Shown piece after piece: positions 7,890 to 15,846 of a DNA stretch of 64,000 nucleotides; the stretch's first letter is position 1; each line of letters opens with the position of its first letter. The translations under genes were made by a program, and so were the position numbers. Where the stretch lies: the NCBI RefSeq assembly GCF_041200175.1, contig NZ_CP165727.1, positions 5,893,501-5,957,500 on the forward strand, read 5' to 3'. The notes beneath the pieces were generated by a model. It saw only the letters and a list, made by a program, of their open reading frames with translations, was not told the DNA's origin and made no database searches. The DNA is from Streptomyces sp. R33 (GTDB lineage: Bacteria > Actinomycetota > Actinomycetes > Streptomycetales > Streptomycetaceae).

Positions 7890-8168
7890 CTACCTTTCTA
7901 CTGTGGTTGTTGAAACTCCAGGCATGTCGAAGAGCGAATGGATCCGCTCGTCGAGCGCGACGGTGATGAGCCACGCGGTACGCGGTCGACAGGCATCTAC
8001 GGCGGTCTCGCCGCGGCCTGCCACCTTGTTGACGGTCGCGAGGCTGATGCCTCGCCCCGTCGCGTCGACCGCCCTGGTGGCCCCCGCGAGCGTCTCGGCG
8101 GTCAGCCCCCGGCGCTTCATCGCGTCTCGGATTGGCTGGCCGGCGCCCTTGCGGAGCAGGTTGGTCAT
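7890..8168 (-). CDS. XRE-like regulator of the element
   Basis: 92 residues from ATG 8168 (GAGGCGA just upstream). The order of helices, IRDAMKRRGLTAETLAGATRAV...GISLATVNKVAGRG, suits an XRE/Cro-type helix-turn-helix with a slightly extended loop. It is transcribed leftward and diverges from a second XRE gene at 8448, the layout of a lambda-like genetic switch. A consensus-like promoter (TTGACA, 17 bases, TAGAAA) lies at 8225-8253. Which of the two proteins is the maintenance repressor cannot be told from sequence. Confidence 0.65.
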   Translation of the reverse strand: MTNLLRKGAGQPIRDAMKRRGLTAETLAGATRAVDATGRGISLATVNKVAGRGETAVDACRPRTAWLITVALDERIHSLFDMPGVSTTTVER

Positions 8169-8224
8169 CGTTCGCCTCGTATGTAGTGGGGCGGTGCGGC
8201 GCGGTGTGCGCCGCCGTTGACACA

Positions 8225-8253
8225 TTTCTACTGTGTCAGTTGAACTCTGTCAA
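8225..8253 (-). promoter_or_regulatory. Leftward early promoter with nearly consensus -35/-10
   Basis: On the minus strand TTGACA (8253-8248) is followed after 17 bases by TAGAAA (8230-8225). This sits 57 bases ahead of the XRE-like gene and should drive the leftward operon. The inner part, TTCAAC-n3-CACAGTAGAAA, recurs at 7896-7915 ahead of the excisionase-like gene, so it may also be a repressor operator. Confidence 0.6.
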
Positions 8254-8401
8254 TGAGTTTCGGTGAGTCTCCGTGAGGGGTACTCAGGTTTGGCGGGCTG
8301 CCGTACGGGTATCGCAAGGGTGTTCTATTATCCCTGGCATATGCCAGATGCGCGGTGCGTGACGGGGAGGTCGCGCGCTGCACTCATTCTGGCCATTGCT
8401 G

Positions 8402-8423
8402 CTACTTTCACTTGCAAAAGTAG
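8402..8423. promoter_or_regulatory. Inverted repeat operator candidate
   Basis: CTACTTT and AAAGTAG are a perfect 7-bp inverted repeat separated by 8 bases. It lies 25 bases upstream of the rightward XRE gene in the divergent control region, where autoregulation by either XRE protein would be expected. Confidence 0.45.
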
Positions 8424-8447
8424 AAGATCAGCGGGCACTCTTACCCC

Positions 8448-8819
8448 GTGGAGTACGAGGGGCAAACCGCCAGCGAGGATCTCGCGCAGCTGATCCAGCG
8501 GCTCAAAGACACCTACGGGGTCAACGAGTCCGAAATCGCGCGCGCCATCGACGCGTCCCCAGCCACCGTGAACGCCTGGGTCCACCGCAAGCGCGGCAGC
8601 GCCAAGGGCCCCCGCCGAGCGCTCCTTGAGAAGCTCGCCGAGGCCTACCCCCGGTTCACCCGGGATGAGATCTTCGCCGCCGCCGGCCGTCGGACGCCCG
8701 GCAACCTGTCGGACGACGTCGAGGCCGAGCTGCGCGACACCTTCGCCGAACTCACCCCGGAGCAGCAGAAGTTGGCGCTGATCCAGATGCGCGCATGGGC
8801 GGCCTCCAACTCGCAGTGA
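8448..8819 (+). CDS. XRE-family repressor-like protein
   Basis: 123 residues from a GTG at 8448 with no clear ribosome binding site, so it may be translated from a leaderless mRNA as many actinobacterial phage repressors are. Helix-turn-helix: LIQRLKDTYGVNESEIARAIDASPATVNAWVHRK. The C-terminal half is helical and acidic (DDVEAELRDTFAELTPEQQKLALIQM), probably for dimerisation. It diverges from the leftward operon and lies ahead of the integrase, as expected for the lysogeny or maintenance regulator of the element. Confidence 0.7.
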   Translation: MEYEGQTASEDLAQLIQRLKDTYGVNESEIARAIDASPATVNAWVHRKRGSAKGPRRALLEKLAEAYPRFTRDEIFAAAGRRTPGNLSDDVEAELRDTFAELTPEQQKLALIQMRAWAASNSQ

Positions 8820-9023
8820 GAAAGTCACGCCGCGACGTACAACCCTCTGGTGCGTCCACGAGTCCAACACGAATGGACTCCTTCACTCCATGTGAAAATC
8901 CGTGCACGTTTCGAACGCAGAGTGGTCGCATATTCATCTAACGCACGGTAGATTTTTGGTCACACGGCCACGTCCTCCCCCGCGGCTGACATCCCGTCCG
9001 CCTGCCTACGGGGGGTCACACGC

Positions 9024-9281
9024 ATGTGCATCCGCATCCGCTTCACCAGCGCACCAACTAACACCTACCGCCACTACGACGGCGACACCAACACCATCAC
9101 GCTCCCCGCCCACCTCTCCGAGGCATGCCGCCTGTGGGCCCTGCGGCTGGTACTGGAGCGAATGGCCGTCGAGCAGCCGCCATCTGGTGCAATCTGCCAC
9201 TGCGGGGCGGTGATCCGACTCCTGCCCCGCGTACCCGTCCAGCGGACCAGCAAGGAGCAGGTGATGCGCCGTGGCGCCTAA
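9024..9281 (+). CDS. Small protein coupled to the integrase
   Basis: 85 residues, ATG after GGGGGG. No recognised domain. It contains the segment HLSEACRLWALRLVLERMAV (helical) and a possible CHC pair (ICHCGAV). The end overlaps the integrase GTG start by 11 bases, so the two are probably co-translated. Such genes occur just before the integrase in several Streptomyces integrative elements, but I cannot assign a function. The 204 bases between it and the XRE gene hold no other gene. Confidence 0.5.
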   Translation: MCIRIRFTSAPTNTYRHYDGDTNTITLPAHLSEACRLWALRLVLERMAVEQPPSGAICHCGAVIRLLPRVPVQRTSKEQVMRRGA

Positions 9282-10569
9282 GAAGCCAGCGACCAACCCC
9301 AGGCAGATGCGCAGCAAGACGTGCGGCTGCGCGTTGTGCCTGGCGGAGTTCCCCCCGGGCAAGTACAAGGAGCGGGTCCCGCGCCGGGACTGCACGGGCA
9401 ACTGGCAGGCCCGCTACCGCGACCCGAACGGCAAGCAGTGCGGCCCCCTGTTCCCGACGCAGAAGGAAGCCGCGGCGCACCTCGACAAGGTGCGCACGCA
9501 GGTCCGCGAGGGCACCTACCAGGACCCGAAGCGGGGCGCGGTCACCATCGACGAGTGGTACGCGATCTGGTGGCCCACGGTGAAGAAGAAGTCCGTCACG
9601 ACGACGAACCGGAAGCTCAGCGCGTGGACGGTCCACGTCCAGCCGAAGTGGGGCCGGCGGAAGCTCAACAGCATCACGTGGGTGCAGGTGCAGGACTGGA
9701 TCACCAACGAGGTCAAGGGCCACGCCACCCAGAAGAAGGCGCTGGAGCTGCTCCGGCACATGATGGTTGCCGCGCTCCGGGACCGGCGGATCAGCGTCAA
9801 CCCCTGCCTGGACATCGAGGTAGCCCCGGCGCCGGCCAAGCACCCCGACGATCTGATCCCGCCCACGGCCGCGCAGTGCGATCTGATCCGCGAGCACCTC
9901 ACGGCGTACTACCATCCCCTCATGGTGTTCGCCCAAGAGACCGGGATGCGGTGGGGCGAGTACACCGGCCTTCGGGCCTGCAACGTGGACCTTCAACGTT
10001 GCACGGTGAAGGTGAAGGAAGTTCTCATCGACGACAAGGGCGTCATCCGGCGCAAGATGGCGCCCAAGTCCAAGGCTGGGTTCCGGACCGTGCCGCTCAC
10101 CCCGGCCGCGGTCGAGGCCGTCAAGGCGATGATGGAGAAGCATCAGCCGGCCGTGACGGAGTCCTCCATCGAGGACGGCATGCACCCCGAGGAGCTGATC
10201 TTCCGGGGGCCGCTGGCGGGACGGACGCGGAAAAACAAGAACGGAGTTGCGGCCGACCTGGACTCGGTGCTGACGCGGCCGAACTTCCGGCGCCACTGGC
10301 TCCCCGCCATCAAGGCCGCTGGCCTCGCCCGCATCGTCAAAAACCCGGAGACCGGCCGCAACGAGTACTGGCCGCGCGTCCACGACCTCCGGCACACCTT
10401 CGCCACCCGCCTGAAGGATGCTGGCGTCCCGGAGAAGGACGTTCAGGTCATCATGGGGCACGAGCGAGGCGGCCGCGTGACGTGGCTGTACCAGCACGCC
10501 GGGCCCGAACTGGTCGAGGAAGTACGTGCCGCGCTGGTCAGCGGCCGGACGCTGCGGGCGGTGTCGTGA
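9271..10569 (+). CDS. int: Tyrosine-family site-specific integrase
   Basis: 432 residues. An N-terminal Cys-containing segment (KTCGCALC) and AP2-like arm-binding region (NWQARYRDPNGKQ) precede an SAM-like core-binding domain. The catalytic domain shows Arg in ETGMRWGEYTGL, then HDLRHTFATRL (His-x-x-Arg), then MGHE and the nucleophile Tyr in WLYQHAG. The gene reads toward a tRNA 3' half 160 bases downstream, exactly the arrangement of elements that insert in tRNA genes. It should insert and, with a directionality factor, excise the element. All catalytic residues are intact. Confidence 0.93.
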   Translation: MAPKKPATNPRQMRSKTCGCALCLAEFPPGKYKERVPRRDCTGNWQARYRDPNGKQCGPLFPTQKEAAAHLDKVRTQVREGTYQDPKRGAVTIDEWYAIWWPTVKKKSVTTTNRKLSAWTVHVQPKWGRRKLNSITWVQVQDWITNEVKGHATQKKALELLRHMMVAALRDRRISVNPCLDIEVAPAPAKHPDDLIPPTAAQCDLIREHLTAYYHPLMVFAQETGMRWGEYTGLRACNVDLQRCTVKVKEVLIDDKGVIRRKMAPKSKAGFRTVPLTPAAVEAVKAMMEKHQPAVTESSIEDGMHPEELIFRGPLAGRTRKNKNGVAADLDSVLTRPNFRRHWLPAIKAAGLARIVKNPETGRNEYWPRVHDLRHTFATRLKDAGVPEKDVQVIMGHERGGRVTWLYQHAGPELVEEVRAALVSGRTLRAVS

Positions 10570-10616
10570 GCCATCGACGCCACGCGACGCCACAACGACG
10601 CCACAACACCCCCTCA

Positions 10617-10716
10617 CTGAGACTCATCGAGACTCACGGAGACCGGGAATTGGGCGGTGGCGGGTGTCGAATCGAGGCTCACGAGGCCTCATTGAGACTC
10701 ACTGAGCCTCACTCAG
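10617..10716 (+). repeat. Cluster of short repeats, probable integrase arm-binding sites
   Basis: Six copies of a 9-10 bp word close to YGAGACTCA lie between the integrase stop and the tRNA fragment: TGAGACTCA, CGAGACTCA, CGAGGCTCA, CGAGGCCTCA, TTGAGACTCA and CTGAGCCTCA. Tyrosine integrases bind such arm-type repeats beside the crossover site. Confidence 0.6.
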
Positions 10717-10728
10717 GGTTTACGGGTT

Positions 10729-10773
10729 CTTACAAAGCAGATGTCGGCGGTTCGAAACCGTCCACGCCCACCA
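10729..10773 (+). other. attR: 3' half of a tRNA gene (anticodon loop to CCA), probably tRNA-Val(TAC)
   Basis: The bases read as loop CTTACAA, stem AGCAG, variable region, T-stem GGCGG with loop TTCGAAA and CCGTC, acceptor strand CACGCCC, then A and CCA. The 5' half is absent; upstream sequence is element DNA. This is the chromosomal remnant left when an element recombines within the 3' part of a tRNA gene, so the intact tRNA should lie at attL beyond the left edge. Anticodon TAC would read valine codons. Confidence 0.8.
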
Positions 10774-10777
10774 GCAC

Positions 10778-10811
10778 AAAGGCCCCCAACCGATCACGGT
10801 TGGGGGCCTTT
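10778..10811 (+). terminator. Strong intrinsic-type hairpin after the tRNA fragment
   Basis: A perfect 15-bp stem (AAAGGCCCCCAACCG and its complement) with a 4-base loop ATCA. It lies five bases after CCA, so it is the native terminator of the tRNA gene. A short T run ends the right arm. Confidence 0.85.
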
Positions 10812-10836
10812 GACGGTTCCAATTGACGGCAGTCGC

Positions 10837-11127
10837 CTACTCGGCCGGCATCCGACGGCTGAGCAGCCGGTCCATGTGCCCGACCGCCTCGCGCTGCCGG
10901 TCCTGGACGACGTGCGCGTACACGTTCATGGTGACCGAGATCTGCGAGTGCCCGGGGATCTCCTTCAAGACTCGAGGCGGGACGCCGGCGGCGGTCAGCA
11001 AAGTCGCGGTCCCGTGCCGCGCGTCGTGCAGTCGAATCACCCTCAAACCGGCGTCCTTGGCCACTCGAGCGAAAGGGCGGTACACATTCCGCGGCTCGAC
11101 GGGCCGCCCGTTCCGGCAGTGAGAGGA
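10837..11127 (-). pseudogene. C-terminal remnant of a second tyrosine integrase
   Basis: About 96 codons remain. The fragment carries SHCRNGRPVEPRN, RLHDARHGTATLL (catalytic His-x-x-Arg), GHSQISVTMNVYAHVV (His and Tyr nucleophile) and ends MDRLLSRRMPAE. It is unlike the full integrase at 9271 in sequence and is on the opposite strand. The N-terminal domains and first catalytic Arg are missing; upstream DNA has no matching frame. The fragment lies just outside attR and points at the same tRNA, so it marks an older element that used this site. The short frame from GTG 11085 is only its tail. Confidence 0.85.
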
Positions 11128-11526
11128 CCCCGGCCGATCGTTGCCGGGGGGCTATTGCGTTCCTCGTCCAGATCCAGCGAGCTGGCGTGCGAGGAGCTGT
11201 CGATGCGCGATGGCCAGGGGCGTGAGGTGATGTGCTTGCTGCCTTGCGCCGCTTTCACCGCCGTCGCCGCGGCGCCGTGCCCTGGCCGTGCGATCGCGAC
11301 GGTGGCCGCTCCCTGGATGGCGATCCCAACGCTCCTGATGTGGACGGCATTTACCACTTCGCGGTCCACGGGGCGCCCGGCGGTCCCCGCTGCGATGACG
11401 GGTCCGGCAGCGTCGGGTGACGGCAGGGGCTGACGGCAACGTGGACGTGGAGCGCCGTTCTGCTTCGGCCGTCGTCTGGCGAACTCGACGGGGTTTGGGG
11501 GCTGTTGGGTGGGGGATGGGGCGGGG
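11128..11526. other. Gap without a recognisable gene
   Basis: About 400 bases between the integrase remnant and the next gene. Frames exist on both strands but none has a convincing start, recognised domain or consistent codon bias. It probably holds degraded DNA from the older element. Confidence 0.5.
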
Positions 11527-12147
11527 ATGGGGGAGTGGGTCGTAGTCGGTGGGGCGGCGGTTCTGATGGTCGCCGTGGTGTTGGTGGCGTGGGGGAGGGA
11601 AACCCGGAGCTTCGAGCGGCGGAGGGATGACGAGCGGGCGCGGTTGTTGGCGGGGGTTGCGGAGCCGGCGGCGGTTGTCGGGGATCCGAAGTACGCCGAT
11701 GTCGGGGGGATACCGGCCGGGCGGGAGGGGCACGGGGACGCCGAGTTCACGTCCGTGCTCGTGGAGTATTACGCGTACGGGCTGACGCAGGCGCGCAGCA
11801 GCTTCGCCACCAGCCAGCGGTTCGCCGCGGCCGGCGCCGCCATACTGCTGCTCGGGGTGGCGCTGGCCGTGTGGAAGGCCGAGAGCAGCGGGGATCTGTA
11901 CCTCGGCGTGGTCATGAGCTCGGTCGGCGTCGTCGTCGCGCTCATCGGGCAGCTGTTTCACCGGCGGGCCGACATCGCGCTCAAGCACATGGCCCATCAG
12001 ACCGCCTCCCTGCGCGAGGACCGTCGGGCCACCGCCGCCATGCAGCAGGCCGTCGAGTTGCTGGACGAGGTTTCGGATCCCGTGCTGCGGGCGCGGCTGC
12101 AAGCCGGTTTGATCATGAAACTTTCCGGGGCCGAGCTGCCCCCGTAG
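11527..12147 (+). CDS. TRADD-N-associated-type membrane protein
   Basis: 206 residues from ATG 11527 (a GTG 18 bases earlier is possible). One N-terminal membrane segment (VVVGGAAVLMVAVVLVAW), then a cytosolic linker, a helix ending in QARSSFATSQRFAAAGAAILLLGVALAVW, a second hydrophobic helix LGVVMSSVGVVVALIGQLFH, and a C-terminal helix with MQQAVELLDEVSDPVLR. The two-helix membrane core with flanking helices matches my memory of the TRADD-N-associated transmembrane domain, which is linked to NTP-driven prokaryotic immunity systems. Here it is alone, next to an integration hot spot. Function unknown. Confidence 0.6.
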   Translation: MGEWVVVGGAAVLMVAVVLVAWGRETRSFERRRDDERARLLAGVAEPAAVVGDPKYADVGGIPAGREGHGDAEFTSVLVEYYAYGLTQARSSFATSQRFAAAGAAILLLGVALAVWKAESSGDLYLGVVMSSVGVVVALIGQLFHRRADIALKHMAHQTASLREDRRATAAMQQAVELLDEVSDPVLRARLQAGLIMKLSGAELPP

Positions 12148-12162
12148 CGGGATAGTGGGGGT

Positions 12163-12399
12163 ATGTGCCGTTCCATTAAGACCCTGCGTCCGCCCGCCAT
12201 CCCCGAGAAGGCCACCGAGGAGGAGATCCGCGCCGCCGCGCTGCAGTACGTACGGAAGGTGTCCGGGTTCCGGGCGCCCGCCGCGCACAATCAGGAGGTC
12301 TTCGAGGCCGCCGTGGACGCGATCGCCGAGGCGACGCGGGACCTGCTGGACGGCTTGCAGGTCAGAGGCGCGGCGGCCACCGTCACCGCCGGCGCCTAG
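12163..12399 (+). CDS. DUF2277 protein
   Basis: 78 residues starting MCRSIKTLRPP and continuing ATEEEIRAAALQYVRKVSGF, the signature of DUF2277, a small conserved family without a known biochemical role. Conserved N-terminal Cys2. Helical. GGGGGT precedes ATG. It begins 16 bases after the upstream membrane-protein gene, so the two may be co-transcribed. Confidence 0.85.
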   Translation: MCRSIKTLRPPAIPEKATEEEIRAAALQYVRKVSGFRAPAAHNQEVFEAAVDAIAEATRDLLDGLQVRGAAATVTAGA

Positions 12400-12509
12400 G
12401 TCTGCCCCGTCTCGTGTCCCGGGCCGGACGTCGTGCACTGCCACCGCCGCCGATGGACGGGCACCGCGGATCCGGGTCGGCGATCGGCGGTCAGTGGGGC
12501 GTTCCGGCG

Positions 12510-13016
12510 TTACGACATGCGGGAGCGGCGGCGTAGGACCCAGATGCCGGTGCCCAGTGCGCCTGCGGCCATCGTTCCGCCCAGGGCGATCTGGCCGGGG
12601 CTCATCGCGCCGATGCTGCCGCCCAGCCCGCCTCGGGCCGCGCCGCTGGTGACCTGGAGGGAGATGGTGACGCGCTGGCCGCCGGCGCCACCGCACTCGA
12701 AGGTGACGGAGTGCGCGCCGGCGTTGGCGTTGCTGAAGACGGTGGCGTTGCCGAAGAGGTTCGTGGCCTCGAGGTTGCCCGGGGTCAGCCGTACGTCGCC
12801 GAAGGCGCTGGAGGAGGCCAGGCCGGTCTTGGTCCCGCAGCCGGTGACGTTCAGGCTGACCCGGCCGCCTGGGGCGACGGCGGTGGGGGAGACGGTGGCG
12901 TAGGGGGAGGCGGCGTGGGCGACCGTGAGGGGAGACGCGGCGAGGACGAGGGTCGCAGCCGCGACCCTTGCCAGGAGGCGGCGGTTCGGCAGCTGGGCGA
13001 GCGGCGTGGCGGGCAT
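12510..13016 (-). CDS. Exported, membrane-anchored surface protein of unknown function
   Basis: 168 residues from ATG 13016, chosen because GAGGAG lies nine bases upstream. An N-terminal signal peptide (LLARVAAATLVLAASPLTVAHAA) is followed by an Ig-like beta domain (YATVSPTAVAPGGRVSLNVTGC...SVTFECGG) with two cysteines that could form a disulfide. Near the C-terminus a hydrophobic helix (GQIALGGTMAAGALGTGIWVL) and RRRSR anchor it in the membrane. No sortase LPXTG motif is seen. Similar small exported proteins are common in Streptomyces; role unknown. Confidence 0.7.
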   Translation of the reverse strand: MPATPLAQLPNRRLLARVAAATLVLAASPLTVAHAASPYATVSPTAVAPGGRVSLNVTGCGTKTGLASSSAFGDVRLTPGNLEATNLFGNATVFSNANAGAHSVTFECGGAGGQRVTISLQVTSGAARGGLGGSIGAMSPGQIALGGTMAAGALGTGIWVLRRRSRMS

Positions 13017-13192
13017 GGAGAGAACTCCTCGGGCTCCTCGAAACGGCACGGCCAGGCCACGGATGTGACGCGGATTCGGTTGCGCGCCGTGCTGTGGACG
13101 CTAGGAGCCCGGGCCCGGGGCGGCGATCGGGGCCGGGTGAACGGGTGAGCCGTTGCTCCGCCCGGGGGAATCGCCGGGCGCGAGGCGGCGGG

Positions 13193-13813
13193 CTACGCCG
13201 GTGCCGGGACGGGGCGGCGGACCACGAAGGCCGCCAAGGCCCCGGCGGCGAACAGGGCGATCACGGAGACCGCGGTGCCGAGCCAGGCCGCGCCGAGCCA
13301 CTGGGTGCCGAAGTAGCCCAGGGCCACGCTGTACCCGGCCCAGGCCATGCCGGCCAGCACCGACCAGGGCAGGAACTCCATGACCTTGCGGTGGGTCTTG
13401 CCCGCGCCCAGGGACACCACGGAGCGGCCGGCCGGGGCGAAGCGGGCGATCACCACGAGGGCGCCGCCGCCACGGGCCAGGGCCGTGCCCAGGCGTTCCT
13501 GGGCCCGGGTGAGGCGGCGGGACCGGGCGATGACGCGGTCCAGCCGGGCCCCGCCGCGCCGGGCCAGCCGGAACGCGGCCATGTCACCCAGTACCGACGA
13601 GGTCGTGGCAATCACCAGCAGCGCCAGGATGTCCGGCACCTGCGCCGGAACCGGCACCGGCCCGGCCGCCCCGGCGGCTGCCGCAGCCGCCGCAGCGGTG
13701 ATCACCAGAACCCCGCTCGGCAGCACCGGCAGGAAGACGTCGAGCACGACGGACAGCGCTACCACGGCGTAGATCCATGGGCTCGTGGTCAGCGACCCCA
13801 GAGTCTCAAACAA
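13193..13813 (-). CDS. DedA/VTT-family membrane protein
   Basis: 206 residues, about five hydrophobic segments. The DedA/VTT (SNARE-associated) pattern is visible: an entrance loop PVLPSGVLVITAAAA, TSSVLGDMAAFRLARRGG and the conserved ALVVIARFAPAGRSVVSLGAGKTH. DedA proteins recycle lipid carriers such as undecaprenyl phosphate or phospholipids across the membrane. Alone on the minus strand, between an exported protein gene and a phosphatase gene. Length is usual for the family. Confidence 0.85.
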   Translation of the reverse strand: MFETLGSLTTSPWIYAVVALSVVLDVFLPVLPSGVLVITAAAAAAAAGAAGPVPVPAQVPDILALLVIATTSSVLGDMAAFRLARRGGARLDRVIARSRRLTRAQERLGTALARGGGALVVIARFAPAGRSVVSLGAGKTHRKVMEFLPWSVLAGMAWAGYSVALGYFGTQWLGAAWLGTAVSVIALFAAGALAAFVVRRPVPAPA

Positions 13814-13977
13814 AGCGGGACTCCCCAGTCCGATTGACGTGCTTCGGCATGAAGCGCCGCGACGTCGCGGGGGAGCGGCAGGGGCGGCTGACAGCCATAC
13901 AGCGTACGCCTGGCGTTCGCGCGCCGTACGCCCGGGGGTTTCCCGGGCCCACAGTGTGTCAGCCCCGTCCGTTCGTC

Positions 13978-15645
13978 TCAGTCAGCCGCCGTCAGCTCGC
14001 GGTCCAGCACCGTCACCAGCCGGGCCCGCCGCTGTCCCTTCCGCGCCTTGTGCGCCTGGTCCAGCCGCAGTCGGGCCGACCGGCCCGCCAGCGCCAGCGT
14101 CATCAGCTGGTTCCCGAACCACGGTCCACCCGTACGACGCCAGCTCAGCGGCGGGCGACCCGTCCGCCCGTGCCGCGAGAACCCGCGACCCAGCCACCGC
14201 CCCGTCCGCGACCAGCCCAGCCGGAAGCCCCACTTCACCGCCGTGTGGATCGAGTTGTGCACGGGCGAACACGTCAACTGGAACAACCGCGCCGTACTGG
14301 GTATTCGGGGCTCGGCCACGTACGCATGATGCACATCCCCGGACAGCACGCACACCGTCGCCGGCGCCCGCGGCCCCGTCCCGACTTCCTCGATCAGATC
14401 GCTGAGCGCCGCGAACGAGGCCGGGAACGCCGCCCAGTGCTCCAGATCGCTGCGCCGCCGCAGATCCTCCCCGATCCGCGCCCACCGCGGCCCCCGCTCA
14501 CCACGGCACAGCGCGGCATTCCACGCCTCCGCATCGTGTATCAGCGGCGGCATCAGCCACGGCAGCGACGAACCGATGAGGAGGTGGTCGTAACCTCCGT
14601 GCCCGGCGAGGGCGTTGTCGCGGAGCCACTGCTGCTCCGCCGGATCGAGCATCGCCCGCCCGCCTTCGGCCAGCACCCGCGCCGCCCGCGTATCCACCAT
14701 CAGCAGCCGCGTCCGGCCGAAGTCGCGCCGATAGCTCCAGCGCACCGAGCCCGGATCGGCATCCGCCGCGGCGGCGAAGGCCCGCAGCGCATCCGTACCG
14801 TCCGGGGACTTGCGCACGGCCTCGTACAGCGGGTCGGCCGCGAGCTCGGCCGGCGAGAGATTCCCCAGGTGCTGGTACACCCAGTAGGACATCAGCCCGC
14901 TGACCACCCGCTCCTGCCACCACGGCGTCGCCCGCATCTCCGCCAGCCAGGCCGCGCTCGTGTTCCAGTCGTCCACGACATCGTGGTCGTCGAATATCTG
15001 CAGGCTGGAGACGGTGGAGAGCAACCAGCGGATCTCCGGGTCGAGCCAGGACTCGTAGTACAGCCGCGTGTACTCCTCGTAGTCCGCGACCTGAGCGCCG
15101 GGAGCCTCCCGCAGATCCCGCCGGGCCGCGATCCACCGCCTCGTCTCCCGGGACAGCTGATCCGCGTACACCTGGTCACCCAGCAGGAGCAACACATCCG
15201 GCCGCACCTCATCCGGATCGGCGGCCAGCCGCGCCGCGAGGGTGTCCAAGGCATCCGGACCGTGCGGCCCGTGCCGGTCGGCCGGCGGCGCCGCCTGCCG
15301 GCACGACCCGAACGTCACCCGCAGCCCCGGGACCGGCCGCCCGGCCGCCGTGACCGCGGGCGTCGTGATCGTGCTCGGCGGGAAGGCCGTCCCCGCCGGC
15401 GGCCAGACCTGCACGCCGTCGAGCAGCACCTCGTACGCGGTGGTGCTCCCCGGGGTCAGGCCGGTCACCGGCACCAGGGCGTAGTGGTGCCCGGCGACCT
15501 GGAAGGTACGCACGCTGCCGCCGGCTCCATCGGCGCAGCGCACCTCGGCCGTGCACGGGCGGTCGGCCTCGACCCATATCGTGGCGCAGCCGCCCGTGTC
15601 CCAGTCGACATAGCGAAGCAGCGGCCCCAGACGCAATCCGGCCAT
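13978..15645 (-). CDS. PhoD-like phosphatase (alkaline phosphatase D family)
   Basis: 555 residues, no signal peptide. N-terminal fibronectin/PhoD-N-like beta region, then the metallophosphatase core: TFGSCRQ, LLLLGDQVYADQ (metal-binding Asp), IFDDHDVVDDWN (Asp-His) and CVLSGDVHHAYVAEP (His-x-His). These are the metal ligands of PhoD-type calcium/iron phosphodiesterases. The lack of a Tat signal suggests a cytoplasmic enzyme, as in the common Streptomyces PhoD-like paralogues. Substrate unknown. Confidence 0.87.
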   Translation of the reverse strand: MAGLRLGPLLRYVDWDTGGCATIWVEADRPCTAEVRCADGAGGSVRTFQVAGHHYALVPVTGLTPGSTTAYEVLLDGVQVWPPAGTAFPPSTITTPAVTAAGRPVPGLRVTFGSCRQAAPPADRHGPHGPDALDTLAARLAADPDEVRPDVLLLLGDQVYADQLSRETRRWIAARRDLREAPGAQVADYEEYTRLYYESWLDPEIRWLLSTVSSLQIFDDHDVVDDWNTSAAWLAEMRATPWWQERVVSGLMSYWVYQHLGNLSPAELAADPLYEAVRKSPDGTDALRAFAAAADADPGSVRWSYRRDFGRTRLLMVDTRAARVLAEGGRAMLDPAEQQWLRDNALAGHGGYDHLLIGSSLPWLMPPLIHDAEAWNAALCRGERGPRWARIGEDLRRRSDLEHWAAFPASFAALSDLIEEVGTGPRAPATVCVLSGDVHHAYVAEPRIPSTARLFQLTCSPVHNSIHTAVKWGFRLGWSRTGRWLGRGFSRHGRTGRPPLSWRRTGGPWFGNQLMTLALAGRSARLRLDQAHKARKGQRRARLVTVLDRELTAAD

Positions 15646-15767
15646 GCAACTCCCCCTCCTCCGTAGCCCCTTCGATCACGGTACGACGGGGAGGGGGAGC
15701 GTGGCCTCCCCCTGGCGGGGGAGAAGCCGGGTGAATGGCCGACGGGCGGTCCGGCCTCGGGTTTCGC

Positions 15768-15835
15768 CTTCCGGTTCGGCCTCCGGTTCGGCCTCCGGGC
15801 CGGTCTTCGATTCGGCCTCCGGGCCGCTCTGCGAG
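15768..15835 (+). repeat. Short tandem repeats of a TTCGGCCTCCGG word
   Basis: Four to five imperfect copies of a 12-bp word (TTCGGCCTCCGG or close) occur in the space between the PhoD-like and HNH nuclease genes. No gene is visible here. Confidence 0.6.
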
Positions 15836-15846
15836 CCGGTCGGGTG

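Noticed and set aside
10729..10773. Complete tRNA gene
   Set aside because: Only the part from the anticodon loop to CCA is present; no matching 5' acceptor or D arm is found upstream.
11152..12696. Leftward frame of 514 codons
   Set aside because: Antisense to the membrane protein and DUF2277 genes; low-complexity product.
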